From Akkermansia sp. (lineage in GTDB: Bacteria > Verrucomicrobiota > Verrucomicrobiia > Verrucomicrobiales > Akkermansiaceae): 35,599 bases of DNA. Below, in pieces: positions 10,267 through 17,660 of the stretch. The position numbers and the translations under genes are program-made. Position 1 is the stretch's first letter. Each line of letters starts with the position of its first letter. Location of the stretch: NCBI GenBank assembly GCA_030535795.1, contig JAUNRE010000014.1:1-35599 (forward strand), given 5' to 3'. The notes under the pieces are model-generated. The model saw nothing but the letters and a program-made list of their open reading frames with translations, did not search any database and was not told the DNA's origin.

Positions 10267-10351
10267 TTTTTGTCTCCTACCCAGGGCTGCACTCGCTCCC
10301 GCTCGCTTGCCCTGGGCTATGATTCTGTCGCCCTCTGACGAGGGCTTCTTT
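10267..10351 (+). ncRNA. Candidate small RNA or transcribed repeat arm
   Basis: A good promoter ends at 10260. The following 85 nt hold a hairpin with an 8-bp stem (10280-10287 / 10309-10316, 21-nt loop) and a second hairpin GCCCTC-TGAC-GAGGGC (10330-10345) followed by TTCTTT, which could terminate. The sequence is also one arm of the inverted repeat 10277-10480, so it may simply be a repeat that happens to lie after a promoter. No known RNA family is recognised. Confidence 0.3.
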
Positions 10352-10480
10352 GTTCGGCAGCGCAGAGCCGCTGCAAGATAGGTAAAACCCTGCGCCGTAG
10401 GCGCCGAATTCATGAGCCCGTCAGGGCGACGGAATGTTAGCCACGGGTGAGCGAGCGAGAGCGAGCGTAACCCGTGGTAG
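10277..10480. repeat. Composite inverted repeat with nested, covarying hairpins
   Basis: Arm A (10277-10358) and arm B (10403-10480) are inverted, imperfect copies about 80 nt long, separated by 44 nt. Each arm has a 37-nt hairpin with an 8-bp stem (10280-10316 and 10441-10477) and a second smaller hairpin (10330-10345; GCCC-GTCA-GGGC in arm B at about 10415-10426). Where the two 37-nt hairpins differ in the stem, three pairs change on both sides so pairing is kept. The part at 10386-10432 is repeated in shorter form at 26461-26501. The layout resembles REP/BIME elements; no transposase is in the window. Confidence 0.7.
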
Positions 10481-10660
10481 AAGATAGAAAGGAATCAAAG
10501 CCCCGCTTCAGCGGGGTGACGGAGAGCGGTGGCTCCCCGATTAACGGTATTTTGCCTCACCTTGCGGTTGAGCATGAAAAAGCCGCTGCAAGCTTAATGA
10601 TAAAAGCTCCGCGCCGCCGAACTTCCTTACATTGTAGATTGTAAATTCAGATAAATTTAA
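10481..10660. other. Non-coding stretch between repeat and dnaN terminator
   Basis: No convincing gene is present. It contains a short hairpin CCCCGC-TTCA-GCGGGG (10501-10516), a CTCACCTTGCGGTT segment near 10556 resembling one at about 68-81, and an AT-rich motif ATTGTAGATTGTAAATT at about 10631-10647, found again near 28734-28752 and in the last bases of the window on the other strand. Confidence 0.5.
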
Positions 10661-10693
10661 GGGGGCGTGGCAGGAAGAACCTGCCACGCCCCC
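10661..10693 (-). terminator. Terminator of dnaN
   Basis: A perfect 14-bp stem (10661-10674 with 10680-10693) and a 5-nt loop lie 45 nt after the dnaN stop. On the minus strand it is followed by TTAAATTTAT, a weak U-rich tail. Confidence 0.8.
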
Positions 10694-10738
10694 AAACCCC
10701 TGTATTATGAAAAAACGGTTGGCTGAGCGGAGGAGCTA

Positions 10739-11830
10739 TCAGCTCAGGTGCATGGGCATGAGCACGTAGAGGAATTCATCCTGCACGCGCATGACGCCGG
10801 GGCTGGAAGAATCGGTGAGTTTGAGCACTACATCGCCATCGCCCACGGCCTTGAGGGGAGCCAAGATGAAATCGGCATTGAAGGTAATGGCGATTTCGCG
10901 GCCGTCGTAGTTGATGGGTACCTCTTCGTTAGCCTCACCCAAGTTGGCGGCGCTGGACTGCACCTCCATGACGCCCGGAGCGAAGCGGAAGCGCACGGTG
11001 TTGGCCTTCTCGGCGGAGAGCAGGGAGACGCGGCGTACGGTCTCGTTGAGCTCGGCGGCGGGCAGGACGATATTCTCGGCGCTGCGGGTGGGAATCACCT
11101 GGCGGTAGTTCGGATACTTACCGTCAATCAGCTTGGTAACAAGCAGGGTGTCGCCGAAGTCGAAGGAGGCCTGGTTGGAAGTGATGCGCACGATGACATC
11201 GCCATCATCGCCCAGGAGGCGGTGCACCTCAGCCACGGCTCGGCTGGGCAGGTTGATGTCCACCTGCTGCGACTCGGGGAATTCGAGCTCGTTCTCGAAG
11301 AGGGCGAGGCGGCGGCCATCGGTAGCCACGAGCGTGAGCTTGCCGTCCTGGAAGCAGGTGTAGATACCGTTGAGGATGTAGCGCGTGCCGTCGTTGGAGA
11401 TAGCGAATTCCGTATAGCGGAAGCCGCGGTTGAGCATTCCCTGGGGCACTTTGAACTCGCGAGCCTCCTTGAAGACGGGCAGGCTGGGGAATTCCTCGGC
11501 CAGCAGGCCGTTGAGTTTGAACTGAGCGCGGTTGCAGCGAATGGTAGCGATGGAGCCCTTGGTATCCACGCTGACCTCGCCGTCACGCATTTCGCGAATG
11601 ATGCTCTGGAGCTTCTTGGCAGGCAGGGTGATGGCGCCGGGCGTCTCGACCATACAGGGCACTTTCGCAAGGATAGTCAGCTCCATATTCGTGGTGGTGA
11701 GCTTCAGCTCGCCATCGGCTGCTTCGAGCAACACGTTGGAGAGAATGGGCATGCTGGGACGGGAGGACACTACCCCGGCCACCTTGTTCAGACCATCCAG
11801 CAGTACTTGTTTTGCTAATGCGAATTTCAT
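10739..11830 (-). CDS. dnaN: DNA polymerase III beta subunit (sliding clamp)
   Basis: DnaN forms the dimeric ring that tethers the replicative polymerase to DNA. The 363-residue length and the three repeated clamp folds are typical. Recognisable stretches are the N-terminal MKFALAKQVLLDGLNKVAGV with SSRPSMPILSNVLLEA, the central GTRYILNGIY with LTLVATDGRRLA, and the C-terminal QDEFLYVLMPMHLS, close to the usual YVVMPMRL ending. The start at 11830 has AGGAG 8 nt upstream and gives the standard N-terminus; the open frame continues to 11887 without support. It has its own promoter and terminator and is not beside dnaA or recF here, so it is transcribed as a single-gene unit. Confidence 0.97.
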   Translation of the reverse strand: MKFALAKQVLLDGLNKVAGVVSSRPSMPILSNVLLEAADGELKLTTTNMELTILAKVPCMVETPGAITLPAKKLQSIIREMRDGEVSVDTKGSIATIRCNRAQFKLNGLLAEEFPSLPVFKEAREFKVPQGMLNRGFRYTEFAISNDGTRYILNGIYTCFQDGKLTLVATDGRRLALFENELEFPESQQVDINLPSRAVAEVHRLLGDDGDVIVRITSNQASFDFGDTLLVTKLIDGKYPNYRQVIPTRSAENIVLPAAELNETVRRVSLLSAEKANTVRFRFAPGVMEVQSSAANLGEANEEVPINYDGREIAITFNADFILAPLKAVGDGDVVLKLTDSSSPGVMRVQDEFLYVLMPMHLS

Positions 11831-11854
11831 GATGCGCTCCTTCGGTTTTTCTGC

Positions 11855-11883
11855 ATTGTACAGACTTTTATCGGGTAAAGCAA
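11855..11883 (-). promoter_or_regulatory. Putative sigma70 promoter of dnaN
   Basis: On the minus strand TTGCTT (11878-11883) and TACAAT (11855-11860) are 17 nt apart. Transcription would begin near 11848, leaving a leader of about 18 nt that contains the AGGAG ribosome-binding site. Confidence 0.65.
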
Positions 11884-11987
11884 GCATAAATGTGCGCGTT
11901 TCCCATATTTTCTACGCTTTTTTTAGGCACACCGCCATATCTTGTGCCTTTTGCGGGTAGATTTTGCCCAATCAATACGCTTCACCT

Positions 11988-12003
11988 CTCCGCTGAAGCG
12001 GAG
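11988..12003. repeat. Short hairpin related to the one at 10501
   Basis: Read on the minus strand it is CTCCGC-TTCA-GCGGAG. At 10501-10516 the plus strand reads CCCCGC-TTCA-GCGGGG. The loop is identical and the one stem difference is compensated. There is no U-run, so it is not a typical terminator. Confidence 0.45.
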
Positions 12004-12046
12004 ACTTTACCCGTCGGGACAATCAGGAAAAGACGAGTGGACATCA

Positions 12047-12109
12047 TTACCCCACGTTCAGGAACACAAAAGCCCCCATCAAAAAAACACTTGCTAACGT
12101 ATACTTCAT
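12047..12109 (-). CDS. Possible 20-residue hydrophobic peptide
   Basis: In the 320-base gap between the metallophosphoesterase and dnaN, an ATG at 12109 opens a 20-codon frame for a hydrophobic peptide beginning MKYTLASVFLMGAF, which looks like an isolated signal peptide or tiny membrane peptide. A -10 box TATAAT (minus strand, 12120-12125) with a 16-nt spacer to TTGTAG (12142-12147) would start transcription almost at the ATG. The stop TAATG overlaps a second short frame. No Shine-Dalgarno is present. It may be a decayed gene remnant or chance. Confidence 0.2.
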   Translation of the reverse strand: MKYTLASVFLMGAFVFLNVG

Positions 12110-12119
12110 AACGCTCAGC

Positions 12120-12147
12120 ATTATAATGCAAAGAGACAGCGCTACAA
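12120..12147 (-). promoter_or_regulatory. Possible promoter inside a perfect palindrome
   Basis: A perfect TATAAT -10 on the minus strand lies in the 12-bp palindrome GCATTATAATGC (12118-12129), with TTGTAG 16 nt upstream. It could serve the tiny frame at 12047-12109 or add to dnaN transcription. Confidence 0.35.
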
Positions 12148-12150
12148 GCA

Positions 12151-13002
12151 CTATTTCTGCGGCGCTGTACCATTGAGCAGCAAGAGGGTAATCTCCGGGC
12201 GGCAGCCCAGGCGCACGGGCACGGAGCTGGTGCCGATACCCCGGCTCACATAGAGCTGCTGCCCCGGGGCTTTGCCGTGTTGCAGACCGCCCTGCATGAG
12301 CTCACGCGTCCAGCAGCCACGGCGAAAAATCGGCCGACCGCCCGGCCAGCATACTTGCCCGCCATGGGTATGCCCGGCCACCACGAGGTTGCCTGCCAAC
12401 GCGTACTGCCGATGATGCCAGGGGCTGTGCACGGCAACAATGAGAGGGAGGTGAGGCTGCGCCCGACGCCCCCGGGCAGCCGGAGCCGGAACATAGGGCG
12501 CCTGCCGCTCGGAGCGGTGGGGACAGCCCTGCAACCGCGCCCGGCGGCCACCGGGAAAGCGCAACCGGATTTCCCGCGACTCGGCAAACACGAACCCACG
12601 GGCATCAAACGCCCGGCGCAAGGGCGAAGCGGGTGCGGCGTCATCATGATTCCCGCACACATAGTACACCGCGCACTGCTTCTGCAAGGGAGCCAGCCGG
12701 CGCGCCAGCTCTGCCGCCGGCATACTGCGCGCCGGCTCATGGCGCAAGCCGTAATCTCCCAGCAAAAGCACCGCGTGGGGGCGCAGGCGCAGCACCTGCT
12801 GCACCACGGCATCCATGCGCGCGGCATCGCTGCGAGTGGCATGCAAATCCGCCAGCAGAACAACCCTCGCCGGCTCGCCCTCCGCAGGCCAGCCCGGCAG
12901 GTGCACCGCCACCGGCTCCACGCTCAGGCGGGTTGATTCCGTCGTCAGCGTGTGTGCGGCTGTCAGCGCCGCTACCAGCAGAGAGCTCAGGCTTGCCAGC
13001 AT
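12151..13002 (-). CDS. Calcineurin-like metallophosphoesterase (YaeI/YkuE type)
   Basis: The 283-residue protein has an N-terminal hydrophobic segment (about residues 1-17) that could be a membrane anchor or signal, then a metallophosphoesterase domain. Metal-binding and catalytic motifs are present in order: D52 and H54 in DLHAT, D83 in GDYG, N118/H119/D120 in GNHD, H192 in VHSPWHH, and H211/H213 in GHTHGGQ. The GHTHGGQ form and size fit the YaeI/YkuE group, some members of which act on UDP-diacylglucosamine or phosphatidylinositol-like lipids; the substrate is not certain. It follows xth by 25 nt on the same strand, so the two may be co-transcribed. No Shine-Dalgarno is visible. Confidence 0.88.
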   Translation of the reverse strand: MLASLSSLLVAALTAAHTLTTESTRLSVEPVAVHLPGWPAEGEPARVVLLADLHATRSDAARMDAVVQQVLRLRPHAVLLLGDYGLRHEPARSMPAAELARRLAPLQKQCAVYYVCGNHDDAAPASPLRRAFDARGFVFAESREIRLRFPGGRRARLQGCPHRSERQAPYVPAPAARGRRAQPHLPLIVAVHSPWHHRQYALAGNLVVAGHTHGGQVCWPGGRPIFRRGCWTRELMQGGLQHGKAPGQQLYVSRGIGTSSVPVRLGCRPEITLLLLNGTAPQK

Positions 13003-13027
13003 AGCGTCAGCACCGGCGGTGCGGGTG

Positions 13028-13786
13028 TCAGTTGATGACGACGGACACCGGGCAATGATCCGACCCGGTCACATCGGGGTGAATGCAAGCATCGCTCACA
13101 CGCGGCAGCAGGTCTTGACTCACGCAGAAGTAGTCGATACGCCACCCGACGTTGCGAGCACGTGCACCGCCACGGAAGCTCCACCAGGAATACGCATCGC
13201 GCTTGTCGGGGTATTGGTGGCGGAACGTATCCACAAAGCCGGCGGAGAGCAGCTCGGTAAAGCCGGCGCGCTCTTCATCCGAGAAACCGGCACTGAAATG
13301 GTTGGCATCGGGGCGTGCAAGGTCAATCTCCTCATGCGCCACATTGAGGTCGCCGCAGAATACAACCGGCTTTTTCTGCGCCAGAGTGCTGACGTAGTTG
13401 CGGAACGCGGCATCCCACTCCTGCCTGTAAGGAAGGCGGGCCAGCTCATTCTGCGAGTTGGGGGTGTAGCAATTCACCAGGTAAAAATCCGCGAATTCCA
13501 TGGTAGCGACACGACCCTCAGTGTCGTGTTCCGGCACACCGATACCGGTGCTCACGCTCAGCGGAGCCACGCGGGAAAGAATGAGCACCCCCGAATAGCC
13601 GGGGCGCTGTGCCGGGTTCCACAAGGCATGAGGCCAGCTTGCCAACCACAGGTCCGCCACCTGCTCGGGCTTTGCCTTAATCTCCTGCAGGCAGAGCACA
13701 TCGGGAGCCAGCTCATCCATTTTCTCTGCAAGCCCCTTGCCCAGTGTGGCACGCAGTCCGTTTACATTCCAGCTTACCAGTTTCAT
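13028..13786 (-). CDS. xth: Exodeoxyribonuclease III (AP endonuclease)
   Basis: This base-excision-repair enzyme cleaves abasic sites and trims 3' ends. The 252-residue protein has the whole EEP nuclease motif set: N7 in SWNVNGLRA, E35 in LQEIKA, Y107 in NCYTPN, D146 and N148 in CGDLNVAHEEID, and the terminal D243-H244 in GSDHCPV. The RIDYFCVS motif precedes the end, as in the ExoIII/ExoA type. GGAG stands 5 nt before the ATG. It lies between der and the metallophosphoesterase on the minus strand; an imperfect hairpin in the 91-nt gap to der may partly separate them. I see no catalytic defects. Confidence 0.95.
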   Translation of the reverse strand: MKLVSWNVNGLRATLGKGLAEKMDELAPDVLCLQEIKAKPEQVADLWLASWPHALWNPAQRPGYSGVLILSRVAPLSVSTGIGVPEHDTEGRVATMEFADFYLVNCYTPNSQNELARLPYRQEWDAAFRNYVSTLAQKKPVVFCGDLNVAHEEIDLARPDANHFSAGFSDEERAGFTELLSAGFVDTFRHQYPDKRDAYSWWSFRGGARARNVGWRIDYFCVSQDLLPRVSDACIHPDVTGSDHCPVSVVIN

Positions 13787-13806
13787 CGTGTCTCCATACT
13801 ACCTGA

Positions 13807-13849
13807 AGCCCCGCCCGGTGTCAAAACAAAAGACACACCGACCGGGGCT
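13807..13849 (-). terminator. Imperfect hairpin after der
   Basis: AGCCCCG (13807-13813) pairs with CGGGGCT (13843-13849), and GGTGTC (13817-13822) with GACAC plus a 2-nt bulge (13832-13840). No U-run follows on the minus strand, so termination is uncertain. Confidence 0.4.
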
Positions 13850-13877
13850 CATGACATGTTGGCGCTGAGGGGCAATA

Positions 13878-15296
13878 TCAATCCGAATTGCGGACGCGCG
13901 AACGCGGCGAGAGCACAATGGGCACGCCGGCTGCCTTGATACGCGAGCGTATGGTATTGCGCAGGTACTGAGCATAACTGTCCGTCAGCAAGCGTTTATC
14001 ATTGACAAACAACACATACGTCGGCACGGGAATGGTCGTATACTTCTCATTCACCGCCGTGGTGGCATAGAAGAGCTTGAGGCGCTTCTTGAGCACGCGG
14101 TGCTGGCCGGGCGGGTTCATCTCCATGGCGCGCTGCAACAGGCGATTGAGCTCACCCGTGCCGGGCATGTTGAGAGCCTCCTGCTGCACGCGGGCAATGG
14201 ATTTGAAAATACCGGGCATACCCTCCCCGAGCTTAGCCGACACGATAGCGATGGGGGCGTAATCGAGGAAGAAGAGGTTCTCGCGGACGTGCTCCTTCAC
14301 AGCTTCCTTGCGAGCGGAGAGGGGAGCCTCGGCGCAGTAGAGGTCGAATTTATTGATAACGATGATGCAGGGCTTGCTCTCCTTGGCAATGATGGAACCG
14401 ATGCGGCGGTCCTGCTGAGTGACACCGGCAGCCATATCGATGACGAGCAGGCAGATATCCGAGCGGCGAATCGCTTTTTCACTGCGCATGGCCGAGAACA
14501 CCTCCACCGAGGTATCGCGCTTGGAGCGCTGGCGCATGCCGGCGGTATCTATCAGCACATAGGGCTGCCCCTCGCGGGTGTAGGGGATATCGATGGCATC
14601 GCGCGTGGTGCCTGCTACATCGGAAACGATGGTGCGGCGGTCGTTGAGAATGGCATTCACCAGGGATGACTTGCCGGCATTGGGGCGCCCCACGATTGCC
14701 ACGCGAATGGGGCCATCCTCCCCTACCTCCTCGCGGTCGGGTTCCTCCTCGGGGGTGGCATCCGGCGCGGCCTCAGCCTTGACCGGCGTAGCCCCCAGGC
14801 TCTTGAGGTGGCGGTTGAGTTTATCTGCCAGCAGGGCAAAGCCGCGCCCGTGCGCGGCGGAGGTGAACACATAGTCCGCAAAGCCCAGCTCGGCAAACTC
14901 GCCCAGGTTGAGCTCCTGCTTCTCGGTATCAGCCTTGTTGAGCACCAGCAGCACAGGCACCTCCGCCTTGTGCAGACGCGTTGCTATCGTTTTATCAATG
15001 GGGGTGAGGTGGTCGCGGCAATCGCACACAAACATGATGAGGTCGGCCGCATTCAGCGCGATATCCGCCTCCTCCTGCACGCGGGAGGCAAAGCCGTCAT
15101 CGAGCGTGGAACCGATACCGCCGGTATCAACCACCAAAGCCTCATAATCCGTAATGCGGCAGGGTGCGCTCAGACGGTCGCGGGTCACGCCGGGCTGGTC
15201 ATGCACAATGGCAATACGGCGGGCAACCATGCGGTTGAAGATGGCAGACTTACCGACGTTCGGTCGGCCTACGATGGCTATGGTGGGGGAAGACAT
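13878..15296 (-). CDS. der: Ribosome biogenesis GTPase Der (EngA)
   Basis: Der is a double-GTPase needed for assembly of the 50S ribosomal subunit. In this 472-residue protein the first G domain has GRPNVGKS at 10-17, DTGG at 57-60 and NKAD at 120-123. The second has GRPNAGKS at 203-210, DTAG at 250-253 and a later NKFD. An acidic linker (about 171-195) joins them and is a little long for the family. The C-terminal KH-like domain includes the LKLFYATTA segment and ends with a basic tail. The start at 15296 gives the usual N-terminus though no Shine-Dalgarno is seen. It lies 44 nt after the four-gene envelope run and may be co-transcribed with it. Confidence 0.96.
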   Translation of the reverse strand: MSSPTIAIVGRPNVGKSAIFNRMVARRIAIVHDQPGVTRDRLSAPCRITDYEALVVDTGGIGSTLDDGFASRVQEEADIALNAADLIMFVCDCRDHLTPIDKTIATRLHKAEVPVLLVLNKADTEKQELNLGEFAELGFADYVFTSAAHGRGFALLADKLNRHLKSLGATPVKAEAAPDATPEEEPDREEVGEDGPIRVAIVGRPNAGKSSLVNAILNDRRTIVSDVAGTTRDAIDIPYTREGQPYVLIDTAGMRQRSKRDTSVEVFSAMRSEKAIRRSDICLLVIDMAAGVTQQDRRIGSIIAKESKPCIIVINKFDLYCAEAPLSARKEAVKEHVRENLFFLDYAPIAIVSAKLGEGMPGIFKSIARVQQEALNMPGTGELNRLLQRAMEMNPPGQHRVLKKRLKLFYATTAVNEKYTTIPVPTYVLFVNDKRLLTDSYAQYLRNTIRSRIKAAGVPIVLSPRSRVRNSD

Positions 15297-15340
15297 GAGA
15301 TGAAAATGAGTATCAGGAAATCAGAGAAAAAGCGACAGCA

Positions 15341-16195
15341 TCAGCGCACGCTGCCGGGGCGATCTGCCGTGGTGTGAATGACACCTTCGGAGGTGGAAGT
15401 GGGGCGCACATAGGGGCGCAGACCGATGGCGCGGATGCTACCGCCGCTACTCACCAGATCCACCGGGCCGCCGGTACGCTTCATCACCTTGTAATCGCGA
15501 CGCTGTCCTCGGTTGTCCATCATCGAATAGGTGAAATACTCGGGGGTGGACTGGCAGAGCACATGCAGATTCTGAGCGCTGTCCAGCACCACACGGGGCT
15601 TCATGAAGTTGAGGAACTGCCCCATGTAGCAGGCACCGAGCACCGACTGGCTATCGGCATTCACCACTTGGCCAAAGAGGCAATCCTTGCCGTCCACGCG
15701 CATCAGGCGTACGCTCATATTGAGCGTATTACCGCGGGATTGCACGGTAAAGCTGCGCACCTTACCACCCTGAGCCAGAGTAAAGGAAGCGCGGTTAGAG
15801 CTGAAGGTATTCTGCATGTCGGGCATACGCACGGTAGCCACCACCTTGTAAACGCCATCGCGGTTGAAGGTGAAGTACGGGCGCAGATTCACCGGCACCA
15901 CGCGGGAGGAACCGGCAGCCACGGTCAGCTTGGGGAAATTGGGAATGACCTTGGGGCTGATGGGGTGCTGCTCGCCGCTGCGGGTCACGGTAAAGTGCAG
16001 CCAGCTGCGGCCGGGGATATTGGTGAACGTGACAGCTCGGTCGGTGAAGTTGTCAATCCTCACGTTGAGCGACACGTTCTCGCCCAACAGGAACTCGCGG
16101 CGCTGGGGCTGCACGCGCACCTCGACCTGCGCTATGGCCTGAGCCGTGAGCAATACGCAGAAGGCCGTCAGTATGATGTTGATGATGTGTTTCAT
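15341..16195 (-). CDS. Exported protein of unknown function, beta-rich
   Basis: The 284-residue product has a clear signal peptide (MKHIINIILTAFCVLLTAQAIA, cut before QVEVRV). The following 100 or so residues (FLLGENVSLNVRIDNFTDRAV, then WLHFTVTR and VYKVVATVRMPD) read like an Ig-like beta-sandwich of the kind found in exported adhesion or scaffold proteins. The C-terminal half has repeated hydrophobic strands and no catalytic motif I recognise. I chose the ATG at 16195 for the signal peptide; the frame runs open upstream into the preceding gene. It is the last gene of a four-gene run of membrane and exported proteins, 25 nt after the pseudokinase, with a C7A8 homopolymer in the spacer. No Shine-Dalgarno is present. 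Function is unknown. Confidence 0.8.
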   Translation of the reverse strand: MKHIINIILTAFCVLLTAQAIAQVEVRVQPQRREFLLGENVSLNVRIDNFTDRAVTFTNIPGRSWLHFTVTRSGEQHPISPKVIPNFPKLTVAAGSSRVVPVNLRPYFTFNRDGVYKVVATVRMPDMQNTFSSNRASFTLAQGGKVRSFTVQSRGNTLNMSVRLMRVDGKDCLFGQVVNADSQSVLGACYMGQFLNFMKPRVVLDSAQNLHVLCQSTPEYFTYSMMDNRGQRRDYKVMKRTGGPVDLVSSGGSIRAIGLRPYVRPTSTSEGVIHTTADRPGSVR

Positions 16196-16205
16196 GGTAT
16201 GGATA

Positions 16206-16220
16206 TTTTTTTTGGGGGGG
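16206..16220 (-). other. Homopolymer tract (C7A8 in the mRNA) in an intergenic spacer
   Basis: Eight T and seven G run together on the plus strand, directly after the pseudokinase stop codon and within the 25-nt spacer before the next gene. Such tracts are prone to slippage and could alter spacing for translation of the downstream gene. It is non-coding as assembled. Confidence 0.6.
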
Positions 16221-17636
16221 TTAGTCAGCTTGTTTGGATACAGGGAAAGCAATGCGGAAGGAACGGCGGGGGTTGCGCGCACGGGGGTCGGACTCCACCA
16301 GCGGGCAGCCGGCCCCGGCCGGCAGCACAACAATCCCGGCAGCATATATTAGCCCGGCCTCCGTCTGCGTCGTCGTCCACTCCTCCGGCAGCTCAGTCGT
16401 CTTTATCTCCCCGCGTACCGCCTCCAGCAGAGGCGCGGATATCAGCCGTGCATTCGCATAGTTGGCGTATGCCAGGGCATCCCAGTAAGACACCCCGCGC
16501 ACGGGCGATGAGGCACTGAGTTTTTCACCATGCCATTCAGCACCGGTAGCGGCGGCCTGCACCTGGGCAGACCACTCGGCGGGGGTGTGGTCGGCACAGT
16601 TGGCCGGCACGCCCCTGTTGATAGCGGAGCGGCGGGTGGGACCGGTATTGACGATATCATCGTAAACGACGAGGAATTTCTGGTACTCGCGGATGGTAAT
16701 GGGGCGGTCCTGCACGCGCAGCACCTCGTCCCTGCTCCCGCCCTCGCGGCTGTAGACGAAGCCGTTTTCATACGCCGCCAGGCTATCGCCGCGCCCCGGG
16801 GCAAAGACAAAGCCCAGAACCCCCATGGCCAGCACAACGAGAGCCGATACGGATGAGCTGATAAAAGCGCGGCGCTGCTTACGGCGGGCACGCTTGCTCT
16901 CCACCTTGAGCGCCACCGTACGGGAATTGAGATTTTCCACCGAGCTGCGGGTAAGCAGCGGGGCAATCTGCTGGCCGATGCTATCGGCCGTGGCACCGAG
17001 AGCCACCCAATCCAGGTGCTCCCCTTCGTAGCCATCGCGAATCCAGTGCACGAGCGTATTCACACGGGTCTGGCCGGGCATGTTTTCGGGCAGCACCGGA
17101 GTGAGAGCATCCGCCAGGGCGACCATCTGGTCATGCAGGGCACTTGCATCATACTCCGACGGCAGCACCGGCGACAGGAAACACACATTCTCCTCCGTAT
17201 GCACGAAAATGGAATCCGCACGCAGCGGGCTCATGCCGATGTTGCGCTCCGCCGCCGTATCATACAAGCGCGCTGCCGCCGAAATCACCCGGCAAATCTG
17301 CATGGTACTCAGGTGCACCCCGTCGCGCGCCATCTGCGCCAGGCTGCGGCCCTTGGGCTGCTCATGCGTCAGGAACCATATATTGCCCGACATCATGGAT
17401 TCCAGCACCTGGCTCACATTCGGCAGCTCCGCAGCACTCTTCGCGCGCACGGCACGCAGGAAGTAGTCCACATCCTTCTTTTCACACCCCGGGCGCAACA
17501 CCTGCACCACCACACCGCGCTCCACATGGCTCTGCGTTGCCAGGTACAGGTCGGTAAGCGGGTGATTACCCAGCAATTCCGTGAGCGTATAAACGCCGAG
17601 GCGGGTCGGCAAGTTCTCAAAGTCCGGTTCAGACAT
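16221..17636 (-). CDS. Transmembrane pseudokinase with FGE/SUMF1-like outer domain
   Basis: The 471-residue protein has three parts. Residues about 13-230 follow the Ser/Thr kinase fold, but every catalytic motif is altered: the G-loop is LLGNHPLTDLYLA (21-33), the VAVK lysine is Q45 (VVVQVLRP), HRD is MSP (135-137) with R139 and S142 in place of the usual Lys and Asn, and DFG is SPV (155-157). A basic stretch (248-256) and one membrane helix (about 259-280) follow. The outer part (285-471) resembles the formylglycine-generating-enzyme/sulfatase-modifying fold (RPITIREYQKFL; SPVRGVSYWDALAYANY at 377-393; EEWTTT at 418-423), also degenerate. Kinase-FGE fusions are known in PVC bacteria, for example chlamydial Pkn1. 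A non-catalytic transmembrane sensor or scaffold is the likely role. Confidence 0.8.
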   Translation of the reverse strand: MSEPDFENLPTRLGVYTLTELLGNHPLTDLYLATQSHVERGVVVQVLRPGCEKKDVDYFLRAVRAKSAAELPNVSQVLESMMSGNIWFLTHEQPKGRSLAQMARDGVHLSTMQICRVISAAARLYDTAAERNIGMSPLRADSIFVHTEENVCFLSPVLPSEYDASALHDQMVALADALTPVLPENMPGQTRVNTLVHWIRDGYEGEHLDWVALGATADSIGQQIAPLLTRSSVENLNSRTVALKVESKRARRKQRRAFISSSVSALVVLAMGVLGFVFAPGRGDSLAAYENGFVYSREGGSRDEVLRVQDRPITIREYQKFLVVYDDIVNTGPTRRSAINRGVPANCADHTPAEWSAQVQAAATGAEWHGEKLSASSPVRGVSYWDALAYANYANARLISAPLLEAVRGEIKTTELPEEWTTTQTEAGLIYAAGIVVLPAGAGCPLVESDPRARNPRRSFRIAFPVSKQAD

Positions 17637-17660
17637 ACGGTGCGATTTACATGAAAGGGG

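Noticed and set aside
10277..10480. CRISPR array
   Set aside because: There are only two arms, inverted to each other and not direct repeats, with no regular spacers and no cas genes.
10748..11818. 356-codon open frame antisense to dnaN
   Set aside because: The dnaN frame has promoter, ribosome site, terminator and full family match; the antisense frame has none.
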